Shown in pieces: positions 35,164 through 43,547 of a DNA stretch of 64,000 nucleotides (position 1 is the first letter of the stretch; each line of letters starts with the position of its first letter). The notes below the pieces were generated by a model. That model saw only the letters and a list, made by a program, of their open reading frames with translations. It was not told where the DNA came from and did not search any database. Source of the DNA: Fibrobacter sp. (GTDB taxonomy: Bacteria > Fibrobacterota > Fibrobacteria > Fibrobacterales > Fibrobacteraceae); NCBI GenBank assembly GCA_024398995.1, contig JAKSIE010000005.1:1-64000 (forward strand), read 5' to 3'. A program made the position numbers and the translations under genes.

Positions 35164-36084
35164 ATGTCCGTTGAATTCCAGGAATACAAGGGCAAACGGA
35201 AAAAGATCAAAACAACACATAAGTTTCCGTTAATTCGCCTGCTTCTGGTTGCAGCAGCGGCTTTTTTGGTGTTCCAATCCGGTCTGATCCGTACCATCGT
35301 TGATGCGTTGCCCTTGCCGGGTAATGAGGATGTTGCGGTGGTGGACAACTGGGAAAACCGTTGCCAAAACTATAACGGAACTCCATTTACTTTGGAGAAC
35401 GGCCTGGCCCAGTGCTCCTGGATCCTGAACGATTCTTCCGTTGTGCAGAATCTTCCCAATACCTTTTTACGTTACGTGGCCTCCCTGCGGAAGTCCGATG
35501 TATCGAAACTGCATTGGGTGGCTTCTCTCGAGGATTTCTCCAATGCCCGATTCGTCCTGCATGAAGACGGCGGTCCCTACGTGTATTTGCACATGATGGC
35601 CAAGGATTCCAGCTATGTCTGGATTTCCAAGAATACGGGCTGTCGCTTTCCCGGCATCTGTCCACAGCTGCCTATGGAATCGTCCGCACTGCCTATTTCG
35701 GATGGCTTTGACTTCGAAGGTCAGGAGTCCCTGCTTGCCATGGACGTTTTCAGCGGAATCGGTGAAGCTCCCATCCAGTCGGTGCTGCCTGGTATCGTGA
35801 TAGCCTCGGGTAAGGATTCCCTGGGCTACTTCGTGGAAATCGACCACGGTTTCAACGTGACTAGCAAGACCTCCGGCATTGGTTTCCCTGTAGAAAAACT
35901 TTCTGTGGGCGATTCCATCAAGGTGGGTTCCAATATCGGTCGCCTGTCACCCCAGGATAGTTCCGCATTCTACCTGACGGTACGCCAGAATGGCCTGTTT
36001 GTCCGCTGGGATGACTTCTATGCTGCCGCACATCCTGTTCCTCAGGATCAAATCAACGAATTTGAAAAGTCCCTGGGATTTTAA
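35164..36084 (+). CDS. Membrane-anchored M23-like (LytM) protein with degenerate active site
   Basis: 306 residues: basic cytoplasmic N-terminus, one TM helix (about 24-40), a periplasmic domain with three Cys (about 58-185), and a C-terminal lysostaphin-like fold (about 195-295). The fold is recognised from VLPGIVIASGKDSLGYFVEIDHG, KLSVGDSIKVGSNIGRL and the position of the last strand. The zinc-binding HxxxD and HxH of active M23 endopeptidases are missing; the HLHFE element reads FYLTV. It should be inactive as a peptidase, like EnvC- or NlpD-type activators of cell-wall amidases. It starts six bases after the STAS gene, so the two are one unit. Confidence 0.7.
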   Translation: MSVEFQEYKGKRKKIKTTHKFPLIRLLLVAAAAFLVFQSGLIRTIVDALPLPGNEDVAVVDNWENRCQNYNGTPFTLENGLAQCSWILNDSSVVQNLPNTFLRYVASLRKSDVSKLHWVASLEDFSNARFVLHEDGGPYVYLHMMAKDSSYVWISKNTGCRFPGICPQLPMESSALPISDGFDFEGQESLLAMDVFSGIGEAPIQSVLPGIVIASGKDSLGYFVEIDHGFNVTSKTSGIGFPVEKLSVGDSIKVGSNIGRLSPQDSSAFYLTVRQNGLFVRWDDFYAAAHPVPQDQINEFEKSLGF

Positions 36085-36103
36085 TTATTTGTAGTTTTAC
36101 ACT

Positions 36104-37222
36104 ATGTCCGGCAATTTTCAAAAAAGAATGTTTTTGGTATGCGCAAGCCTTTGGCTGGTGCTCCTTTCCCTTGCCGGTTGTGAATACAGTTCCGATGGTC
36201 CCTTGAAGCCCTCCAGCAGTAATTTCGAGGTAGAAGGGAAGGGCTTTTTCCTGGAAGCATCCTTGGACTCCGGCAGAACCATCCACTTATCCTCGGATAC
36301 GCTTTTTTTGGGCTTGCAAAAAATTTGGTCCTTCTCCAATTGCGCCCTGAAGTCTATTGACCTTAACTACGAAAAAAAAGATTCAACGCTTTGGATTGCT
36401 CCAACCATTGTCTATCATGCTACTGAGGAGGAATGCCCTGCTCCGTACTACAGGCCCGATACGGTTTTCAAGGAAGTGCTGGATGACGATGCCCTGAAGG
36501 GCGTTGGCCAGATCAAGGTGAAGAACGACAAGGATTCCACATTGGATTCCATCTTTGTTCGTCGCGGAACCTTTGAGCTTGACACTTTCATGGTTTATGT
36601 GGATTCCTCCTTTGGGGACGCCAGGAATTTTCCGCTAAGGACAAAAACGAAAAGACATGGGAAGCACACGGGCTCCATCATGATGGTCCTGGATTCCTTG
36701 ACTCCTCGTGTGTTCTACTGGCGCACCATGAAATCCACTTGTACCAATCGCGTGGACTTGTGTGACGACGTTGTTGCCGATACGATTTATCCTACCACGT
36801 GGAACATCTCAGACACTAATTTGGTGCCGGTGCACTATGCATGTGCCGATACGAACTTGACTTATTGTATTAACAGCAAATGGCAGAACGATTCCTCCGC
36901 CCTTGGGAATTTGCAGCAGCGTCCGGACACCATCTGGAACTACAGCACCTACTATGTGGAAGACGTTCCCCAGTGTGCTACTTTTGATGATTTCGGATAT
37001 GTCAACGTTGCTCCCGGGTGGACATCCAAATTTATTCGTAGAATGTTTGTTCCTGGTGAAGATGAAACGTTCTGCGGCCCGTCCTCTTCTAGGAAAAAGA
37101 TGATTTTCAAACTGCCTGGCGGAATGGTTTTGGATAACGATTCTGTGAAGGTGGTAGATGGTTTGCTCGAGGCCTGGGACGAGGCTACGGTTGCTCCTGA
37201 TACTTTGATTTCCAAGGATTAG
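36104..37222 (+). CDS. Lipoprotein of unknown function
   Basis: 372 residues with a textbook lipoprotein signal (SLWLVLLSLAGC, Cys26). The mature part is Asp/Ser-rich with several Cys (for example CALK, CPAPYYRPD, CTNRVDLCDD, CADTNLTYC), probably disulfide-bonded in the periplasm. No domain recognised. The hexamer TAGTTT lies six bases before the ATG, with no ribosome-binding site. It is followed by the Nudix gene after four bases. Confidence 0.75.
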   Translation: MSGNFQKRMFLVCASLWLVLLSLAGCEYSSDGPLKPSSSNFEVEGKGFFLEASLDSGRTIHLSSDTLFLGLQKIWSFSNCALKSIDLNYEKKDSTLWIAPTIVYHATEEECPAPYYRPDTVFKEVLDDDALKGVGQIKVKNDKDSTLDSIFVRRGTFELDTFMVYVDSSFGDARNFPLRTKTKRHGKHTGSIMMVLDSLTPRVFYWRTMKSTCTNRVDLCDDVVADTIYPTTWNISDTNLVPVHYACADTNLTYCINSKWQNDSSALGNLQQRPDTIWNYSTYYVEDVPQCATFDDFGYVNVAPGWTSKFIRRMFVPGEDETFCGPSSSRKKMIFKLPGGMVLDNDSVKVVDGLLEAWDEATVAPDTLISKD

Positions 37223-37226
37223 CAAG

Positions 37227-37949
37227 ATGATCGAATATTCCTTTGCGGCAGAAATTGCAGAAGCTGACAAGTCCATTCTTTTGAATTCCAGAATCTACAA
37301 GGAATGGCTGGAAAAGTCCGAGGAAAAGTTCATCGTCAAGAAGGTGCATTTTGCTTCGGCTGATTTTTTGCTGAAGGGGCGCCAGCCTTTGTTTATCAAG
37401 CTTGAGGCCACGGCCACGCTGCCTGACGGTCGTCCGGTTCATGGAATCGTTCTGGTTCGCGGTAATGCGGTTGGTGTGCTGGTGGTGCTTCGTTGCGAAG
37501 GCAAACCTTATCTGCTTTTGGTGCGTCAGCCCCGTTTTGCCATTTCAGAGCAGGCTTCCCTTGAAATTCCCGCAGGCATTCTGGACTGGACCGGAGACTA
37601 CCGCAAAGTGGCTCTTTCCGAACTGGAAGAAGAGGCTCAGATTGTTGCCGACGATTCCGAATTGATTGACCTGACGGATTTCTGGTACCAGGGTTCCTCC
37701 GTTGGCTTTGCCGGTAGCTGCGGCCTTTTGGATGAACGTATTCGTTTGTATGCAATCGAACGCGATGTGACTTGCGAAGAGCTTGAGGCTATGGACGGTA
37801 AGGACCAGCAGTACACCGAGGAAATTGAATGGATCAAGACAGAGGTGCTACCTTACGAAGAAGCCGCCCGCAACTTTGTGGACGGCAAGAATCTCATTGC
37901 GTTGTTCATGTATGAACGCTGGCTAAAGGCTCAGGGCAGGACTCTGTAG
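37227..37949 (+). CDS. Nudix hydrolase, ADP-sugar pyrophosphatase-like
   Basis: 240 residues. The Nudix domain spans about 75-215 with EIPAGILDWTGDYRKVALSELEEEAQI. The metal-binding ELEEE glutamates are present, the first Glu is Asp and shifted by one position, and the Arg is Ser. LVRQPRFA upstream and AGSCGLLDERIRLY downstream match ADP-ribose/sugar pyrophosphatases. The N-terminal 70 residues form an extra beta-rich lead. It follows a lipoprotein gene by four bases but is probably cytosolic. Substrate uncertain. Confidence 0.82.
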   Translation: MIEYSFAAEIAEADKSILLNSRIYKEWLEKSEEKFIVKKVHFASADFLLKGRQPLFIKLEATATLPDGRPVHGIVLVRGNAVGVLVVLRCEGKPYLLLVRQPRFAISEQASLEIPAGILDWTGDYRKVALSELEEEAQIVADDSELIDLTDFWYQGSSVGFAGSCGLLDERIRLYAIERDVTCEELEAMDGKDQQYTEEIEWIKTEVLPYEEAARNFVDGKNLIALFMYERWLKAQGRTL

Positions 37950-37970
37950 TCTGCTCCGGAAATACGCTGC

Positions 37971-38189
37971 CTAGAAAATGAGGGTATTGATGGTGAGACC
38001 CAGGAAAAACAGGGTCAGGTATCCGTACCATAGGGCTGTCAGGGCATAATTCAATACTCGCTTGTATTTCTTGGGTTCGTTCTTGTTCTTTTCGCGAATG
38101 ACGAGAACGTTCTTTCTACAGAAATAAGCACAGCCAGCAAGGCCGATAAGGGAAGCGAGAATAAGTAGTACGTATGCCATAACAGCCAT
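37971..38189 (-). CDS. Small two-helix membrane protein
   Basis: 72 residues (an ATG at 38180 would give 69). TM1 (about 4-24), a short basic cytoplasmic loop (about 25-47, REKNKNEPKKYKR), TM2 (about 50-71). No family recognised. It faces the Nudix gene tail-to-tail with 21 bp between stops. The clean hydrophobic-charged-hydrophobic pattern supports a real gene, but there is no clear ribosome-binding site. Confidence 0.55.
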   Translation of the reverse strand: MAVMAYVLLILASLIGLAGCAYFCRKNVLVIREKNKNEPKKYKRVLNYALTALWYGYLTLFFLGLTINTLIF

Positions 38190-38353
38190 AAAATAGCATT
38201 TAATGCTGCCAAAAGTGAAAAATACCCCGACAAAAGGGGTTAATCTTTAAAGGCGAGTTGCCCGTGCCCCGTTTTTTTTCTCTATTTGGTCTTGGTTTAA
38301 GACTGTCCGTGGTCGTTGCCTTTACCTTGAACGAGTTTTCAGGTGAAGCGGCG

Positions 38354-38369
38354 GCCGTTAGCGGACGGC
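38354..38369 (+). promoter_or_regulatory. Hairpin with T-rich tail in the rimP leader
   Basis: GCCGT-N6-ACGGC is followed by AATTTTTATAT, 22 bases before the rimP start. This is a weak terminator-like structure that could act as an attenuator for the rimP-nusA-infB operon. Confidence 0.4.
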
Positions 38370-38391
38370 AATTTTTATATAAGAGGTTTAT

Positions 38392-38838
38392 TTGGCTAAC
38401 CAAAAGTTGGATTCGCTTATCGCCGAAGCATGCGCTGCCGCTGGTGTAACGCTGGTGGAACAGGATATGTTCCGCGCAGGCAAGCGTAAGACATTGCGCC
38501 TTTACATCGACAAGCCCGAGGGTGTGTCTATTGACGACTGCACCACCGTGAGCCATTTCCTGTCTGACGCGTTGGACCTCGACCCCGAAATTATTGAAGG
38601 CGCCTACACCCTGGAAGTATCTTCTCCGGGATTGGACCGCCCCTTGAAGTCGGACGCAGACTTCATCAGAAACAAAGGCCGCTTTATCCGCGTGACCAGA
38701 CCTGCAGGTAAGCCTGTGGTGGGTCAGCTGATTGATGTGGACGAAAAGAATTTGACCCTGGCACTTAAGGGAAGCAAAGCAGAAGAGATTATTCCCCGCG
38801 AAGAAGTGCTTGTGGCTAAAGTGGATGTACAAATCTAA
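38392..38838 (+). CDS. rimP: Ribosome maturation factor RimP
   Basis: 148 residues, standard length. Two-domain fold: the N-terminal domain contains LRLYIDKPEGVSIDDCTTVSHFLSDALD and the family signature YTLEVSSPGLDRPLKSDADF; the C-terminal SH3-like domain has GQLIDVDEKNLTLAL. RimP assists 30S subunit maturation. The start is TTG at 38392 with AGAGG five bases upstream. It stands in its conserved place before nusA (15-bp gap). Confidence 0.95.
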   Translation: MANQKLDSLIAEACAAAGVTLVEQDMFRAGKRKTLRLYIDKPEGVSIDDCTTVSHFLSDALDLDPEIIEGAYTLEVSSPGLDRPLKSDADFIRNKGRFIRVTRPAGKPVVGQLIDVDEKNLTLALKGSKAEEIIPREEVLVAKVDVQI

Positions 38839-38853
38839 TAGGAAGGTCATGTT

Positions 38854-40029
38854 ATGAAGAACGAACCGAAAGAAAACTTGCTTGACGTGCTTAAGAAGGT
38901 TGTCGAAGCTAAGGATATGGAAGACTCCCTGGTGCTCAACGCACTTAAGGAAGCCCTGATCACTGCAGCTCGCAAGTACCTGCACATCGAGAAGAAAATC
39001 GAAGTTGATTTCGACGAAGAAGCCAACGAAGTGCACGTGTTCCTCCGCGTGGCCGTTGTGGATGACTATCCGGACTACGACCCGAACATGACTGCCGACG
39101 AAGTGGAAGAACTGGACAAGGGTTACATGCTGGTTGAAGAAGCTCGTGACTTCAACGAAGATGCTCAGCCCGGTGACTTCCTGGAAATGGAAATTCCTAT
39201 TGCAGCATTTGGCCGTCAGGCAATCCAGACCGCTAAGCAGCTCCTGAACCAGCAGATCCGCGACGCAGAACGTCAGAAGATCATGGACACCTACCGTAGC
39301 CGTATCGGCACCATGGTAAGCGGCGAAGTGGTTCGTTTGGAACAAAGTAACATTATCGTACGCCTCGGCAAGCAGACCGAAGCCATGATCCCGTACCGCG
39401 AACAGATCAAGCGCGAACGCTGGGCTCAGGGTAACTCTATCAAGGCTGTTATCGCCCGCGTCGAAGAATCTTCCAAGAACGGAGCTCAGGTTATCCTGTC
39501 TCGTTCTAACGGTGATTTCCTTAAGGAACTCTTCCGCCAGGAAGTTCCCGAAATCTACGAAAACACTGTTGAAATCAAGGGCGTTGCTCGTGAACCGGGC
39601 TTCCGCGCTAAGATTGCTGTTTACTCTCGCGACGAAAAGATCGACCCCGTTGGCGCATGCGTCGGTATGAAGGGTGCTCGTGTTCAGACTATCGTCCGCG
39701 AACTGGGTAACGAACGTATCGATATCGTTCAGTGGAATCCGGATCTGGATGTGTTCATCCAGCGTGCTCTGGCTCCGGCAAACGTGATCAAACTGATCCA
39801 CGTGCCCGAAACCCGTCGTACCGTTGTCATCATCAGCGATGAAAATCTCGCTCTTGCTATCGGTAAGAACGGCCAGAACGTTAAGCTGGCTGCTGAACTG
39901 GTTCAGCGTAATCTCGATGTCTTTGGTGAAAAGGAATGGTCTGAAAAGGACGACGAAACCAAGGCTAAGATTACCACTCCGTCCAGCGCTGATTTGAACC
40001 ACGCAAATGGCCGCAGGGCAAGCCGCTAA
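38854..40029 (+). CDS. nusA: Transcription termination/antitermination factor NusA
   Basis: 391 residues. N-terminal RNA-polymerase-binding domain (about 1-130), S1 domain (about 136-205, RIGTMVSGEVVRLEQSNIIV), and KH1/KH2 domains (about 205-360, with EKIDPVGACVGMKGARVQTIV and GKNGQNVKLA). It lacks the C-terminal acidic repeats of the E. coli protein, as in many bacteria. NusA controls pausing, termination and antitermination. AGGAAGG lies about 10 bases before the ATG. Part of the rimP-nusA-infB-rbfA-truB-ribF block. Confidence 0.97.
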   Translation: MKNEPKENLLDVLKKVVEAKDMEDSLVLNALKEALITAARKYLHIEKKIEVDFDEEANEVHVFLRVAVVDDYPDYDPNMTADEVEELDKGYMLVEEARDFNEDAQPGDFLEMEIPIAAFGRQAIQTAKQLLNQQIRDAERQKIMDTYRSRIGTMVSGEVVRLEQSNIIVRLGKQTEAMIPYREQIKRERWAQGNSIKAVIARVEESSKNGAQVILSRSNGDFLKELFRQEVPEIYENTVEIKGVAREPGFRAKIAVYSRDEKIDPVGACVGMKGARVQTIVRELGNERIDIVQWNPDLDVFIQRALAPANVIKLIHVPETRRTVVIISDENLALAIGKNGQNVKLAAELVQRNLDVFGEKEWSEKDDETKAKITTPSSADLNHANGRRASR

Positions 40030-40044
40030 CCAGAGGCTATACTA

Positions 40045-40067
40045 GGCCCACACAAGGGGTGTGGGTC
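40045..40067 (+). other. Strong hairpin in the nusA-infB gap without a T-run
   Basis: GGCCCACAC/GTGTGGGTC forms a 9-bp stem with a 5-base loop. The absence of a T-tract argues against termination. RNA processing or protection of the 3' end of nusA RNA is possible. Confidence 0.55.
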
Positions 40068-40107
40068 TCGAAAGGTTTGAAAATAGGAACATTGGAACAG
40101 GCAATTC

Positions 40108-43100
40108 ATGGTAAGTGAAAATCAAATTAAACCTACAGATTGGGCAGAATCTCACGGCGTTAAGGTAGACGTTGTGATGAAATTGCTTCGCGACGCGGGC
40201 GTGACCGTCCGTACTCATATGTCCAAGGTGGATGCAAAGGACTATGAGAAGATTGAAGCAGCTGCAGAAGCCGAAAGGCAAAAGGCAGAGTCCCGTAACA
40301 AGAATCTGAAGAAGAATTCTTCTTCTGATGCTCCTAGCACAACTGCAAGTAAGGCCAAGGCTGGCGTTACCATTGGTGGCCGTACTCTCAAGGCTACCTT
40401 GATCAAGGGTGCAAATCCCGCTGCAAAGACTAAGGCAACTGTAAAACCCGCTGCAAAGACTGATGACGCCGCTGCCGCAGCACCTGCCGCCGCTCCCAAG
40501 GCTGCTGCTCCGAAGGTTGATCCCAAGCCTGTTGTAAAGCCGGTGGAAGAAAAGCCCGCTGCTCCTGCCGTCGAAAAGCCGGTGGAACCGAAGGTCGAAG
40601 CGCCTGCCGCAGCACCTGTTGCTCCCAAGGCTGAACCTAAGCCGGTCGAAGCAAAGCCTGCTGCTCCGAAGGCAGAGCCTAAGCCTACAGCTCCCAGTCC
40701 TGAATCTGCTCCCAAGCCTGCGGTTGCAAAGCCTGTTGCACCTGCCGCAGCTCCCAAGGCAGATTCCGCATCCGGTGTTTCTAACGTGGAATTGAAGCAG
40801 CCTCCCATGAAGGCTCAGGTGTTCAAACCTGATGCAGCAATTCTTGCCCGTATCCAGAAGTCTCAGCAGCAGGCTCAGCAGAGCCGCGGCGGACATCGTG
40901 GTCCTGGTGGCAACCGTGGTGGTAACGGTGGCAACCAGCAAGGCTATACCGGTACCTTCGGCCGTTTGAACAATGGCAACGGTCAGGATAACCGTAATGG
41001 CGGCAATCGTCGTCCGGGCCAGGGTGGTCCGGGTGGTGACCGCAATAACAATAACGGCGGTCGTACTTTTACCGGTCGCACTAGCGGCTTTACTGGCTCC
41101 TCTATGCAGGATGCTTTCAACGCTAGCAACAGTGCTGCTCAGGGCGGCTTTGGCGCAGGCCAGGGCGGTAAGGGCGGCAAGGGTGGCCAGCAGAATGGTC
41201 GTCATGGCCAGAACGACAAGAACCGTCGTGGCAATGGCAAGGACCGCATGGAACAGCAGAGAGAACAGCAGCAGGAAGCAGTTCGTCAGAACGTTTCCCG
41301 TGTGATGGCTGACCTCTCCAAGAAGCCCGTCAAGAAGGTCTACCGTAAGGAAAAGGCCGAAGGCGATACTGGCGACGAAAAGAAGATTTTGAAGACCTCT
41401 GACTTCATCACTGTCGGCGAACTGGCAGGCTTGATGGAACAGATGCCTGCTCGCGTTATTGCAAAGTGCATGGAAATGGGCATGATGGTGACCATCAATG
41501 CTCGCCTTGACTTTGAAACCATCCAGCTTTTGGCTGACGAATTCGGCTTTGAAGCTCAGTTGATGGAAGAATATGAAGAAGAAGCTCTGGGCGTGGAAGA
41601 GGAACAGGAAGAAAACCTGCAGCCTCGTCATCCTGTGGTTACCGTCATGGGCCACGTTGACCACGGTAAGACTTCTCTCTTGGACTGGATCCGTAAGACC
41701 CACGTTGTGGCTGGCGAATCCGGCGGCATTACCCAGCATATCGGTGCATACGAAGTTACCACAAGCCAGGGTAAGGTTACCTTCCTGGATACTCCGGGTC
41801 ACGAAGCATTCTCCGCAATGCGTGCCCGTGGTTCTCAGGTGACTGACGTTATCGTGCTGGTTGTGGCTGCTGACTCCATGGTCATGCCCCAGACCGTTGA
41901 ATCCATCGAACTTGCCAAGCGCGAAAAGGTTCCGATGGTGGTCGCTATTACTAAGATTGACCTTCCCACTGCAAATCCGGACAAGATCCGTGCCCAGCTT
42001 GCCGAACGCGGCGTAGAAGTGGAACAGTGGGGTGGTAATACTAGCTGTATCGAAGTTTCTGCCCGTACCGGTCAGGGTATGGAAGAACTTCTTGAAACTC
42101 TCGCTCTCGAAGCTGAAGTTCTGGAACTTAAGGCTAACCCGGATGCTCATGCCCGTGGTGCCGTTGTGGAATCCAAGCTTGACGTGGGTAAGGGTTCCAT
42201 GGCTACCATTCTCGTGCAGAACGGTACTCTCCATGTGGGTGACCCGTTCGTCTGCGGTATCTACGCAGGCCGTGTCCGTGCTATGATGAATGAACGTGGC
42301 GAACAGCTTAAGGAAGTTCCGCCTTCCGCACCTTGCCAGGTCCTGGGTTTCGATGGTACTCCGCAGGCTGGTGACGACCTTATCGTGGTGGAAGACGAAA
42401 AGACCGCACGTGAAATCGCCTCCAAGCGCCGTATGGCTGCCCGTGAACGCGACCTCCGCGCTCGTAAGACTGTATCCCTTGAAAATACCTTCAACGAAAA
42501 GAAGGATGGTAAGCTCTCTGAACTCAACCTCATCGTCAAGGCTGACGTGGGTGGTTCTGCCGAAGCTTTGGCCGCTTCTCTCGAAAAACTCACCAACAAG
42601 GAAGTTCGTGTCAACATCATCCGTAAGGGTGTTGGCACTATCACTGAATCTGATATCCTTCTTGCAACTACCGCTCAGGCTATCATCGTTTCCTTCCACT
42701 TGATGCCGTCTCTCGCAGTTCGCGAAATGGCTCAGAAGGAAGGCATCGAAATCCGCAACTACCGCGTGATTTACGACTGCATCGAAGATATTACCAATGC
42801 TGTGGAAGGCCTCCTGAAGCCCACTCTCCGCGAAGAACTCAGCGGCGAAGCAGAAATCCGTCAGGTCTTCAAGGTTCCCAAGGTTGGCCTCATCGCTGGC
42901 TGTATGGTTACCGACGGCTCCGTGGACCGCGAAAGCCATGTCCGCGTATACCGCAACGGCGTAGAACTTGGTACTACCGTGGTTCAGTCTCTGAAGCGCA
43001 TGAAGGACGACGTCAAGTCCGTTGCCCGCGGCTTTGAATGCGGTATCGGCCTTAAGGGTTACGACGATATTCGTGAAGGCGATAGCTTGATCTTCTTCAA

Positions 43101-43194
43101 GGAAGTCTCTGTCGCCCGTACCTTGAAGGACGTTGCCCGCGAAGAAGCTGAAGAAAAGGCTAAGAAGGCTAACGAAGAAAATAAGGAAGCTTAA
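40108..43194 (+). CDS. infB: Translation initiation factor IF-2
   Basis: 1028 residues. An N-terminal IF2N element (about 10-45) leads to a very long Ala/Pro/Lys-rich linker (about 100-230) and a Gly/Asn/Arg-rich linker (about 255-380). A second IF2N-like domain (about 430-490) precedes the G domain, with P-loop GHVDHGKT at about 515, G3 DTPGHEAF and G4 TKID. Domains II, III and IV follow to the end. IF-2 brings initiator tRNA to the 30S subunit and drives subunit joining. The Gly-rich linker with RGGHRGPGG-type runs is more extensive than usual. Its stop overlaps the rbfA start (TAATG). Confidence 0.97.
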   Translation: MVSENQIKPTDWAESHGVKVDVVMKLLRDAGVTVRTHMSKVDAKDYEKIEAAAEAERQKAESRNKNLKKNSSSDAPSTTASKAKAGVTIGGRTLKATLIKGANPAAKTKATVKPAAKTDDAAAAAPAAAPKAAAPKVDPKPVVKPVEEKPAAPAVEKPVEPKVEAPAAAPVAPKAEPKPVEAKPAAPKAEPKPTAPSPESAPKPAVAKPVAPAAAPKADSASGVSNVELKQPPMKAQVFKPDAAILARIQKSQQQAQQSRGGHRGPGGNRGGNGGNQQGYTGTFGRLNNGNGQDNRNGGNRRPGQGGPGGDRNNNNGGRTFTGRTSGFTGSSMQDAFNASNSAAQGGFGAGQGGKGGKGGQQNGRHGQNDKNRRGNGKDRMEQQREQQQEAVRQNVSRVMADLSKKPVKKVYRKEKAEGDTGDEKKILKTSDFITVGELAGLMEQMPARVIAKCMEMGMMVTINARLDFETIQLLADEFGFEAQLMEEYEEEALGVEEEQEENLQPRHPVVTVMGHVDHGKTSLLDWIRKTHVVAGESGGITQHIGAYEVTTSQGKVTFLDTPGHEAFSAMRARGSQVTDVIVLVVAADSMVMPQTVESIELAKREKVPMVVAITKIDLPTANPDKIRAQLAERGVEVEQWGGNTSCIEVSARTGQGMEELLETLALEAEVLELKANPDAHARGAVVESKLDVGKGSMATILVQNGTLHVGDPFVCGIYAGRVRAMMNERGEQLKEVPPSAPCQVLGFDGTPQAGDDLIVVEDEKTAREIASKRRMAARERDLRARKTVSLENTFNEKKDGKLSELNLIVKADVGGSAEALAASLEKLTNKEVRVNIIRKGVGTITESDILLATTAQAIIVSFHLMPSLAVREMAQKEGIEIRNYRVIYDCIEDITNAVEGLLKPTLREELSGEAEIRQVFKVPKVGLIAGCMVTDGSVDRESHVRVYRNGVELGTTVVQSLKRMKDDVKSVARGFECGIGLKGYDDIREGDSLIFFKEVSVARTLKDVAREEAEEKAKKANEENKEA

Positions 43195-43547
43195 TGAGTC
43201 GTAGAACCGACAGATTAGACGAACAGTTCCGCGAGGAAATCTCCAAGATGATGCAGAAGGGTCTCAAGGACCCTCGCGTCAGCTCCCTTGCCAGTATCAC
43301 CCGTGTGGAAATCACCGATGACCTGAGCTATGCAAAGATCATGGTTTCTGTTATGGGTACCGACAAGGAAAAGCGTGATTCTATCATTGGTCTCAAGAAC
43401 TCCGCAGGTTATATCCGCACCGTTCTTGGTAAGGCCTTGAAGATCCGCAAGATTCCCGAGTTGAACTTTGTTCTGGATGAAAATCTGGAACACGCCATGC
43501 ATATTGAAAGCATTCTTGCAGAACTGAAGCAGAAAGGGGATTTGTAA
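43194..43547 (+). CDS. rbfA: Ribosome-binding factor A
   Basis: 117 residues, a single KH-like domain (RTDRLDEQFREEISKMMQKG, then DPRVSSLASITRVEITDDLSYAKIMVSV, ending IPELNFVLDENLEHAMHI). RbfA helps 16S rRNA 5' end maturation in the 30S subunit. One-base overlap with infB and none with truB. The order infB-rbfA-truB is conserved in many bacteria. Confidence 0.96.
   Translation: MSRRTDRLDEQFREEISKMMQKGLKDPRVSSLASITRVEITDDLSYAKIMVSVMGTDKEKRDSIIGLKNSAGYIRTVLGKALKIRKIPELNFVLDENLEHAMHIESILAELKQKGDL

Noticed and set aside
40042-42939. A 965-codon open frame on the minus strand opposite infB, and similar long frames opposite uvrA, ftsZ, murC, rsmH and the sigma-54 activator
   Set aside because: They lie exactly antisense to well-recognised genes, have odd composition (rich in His, Asn, Phe, Gly) and no domains or ribosome-binding sites. 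They result from codon bias of the real genes.
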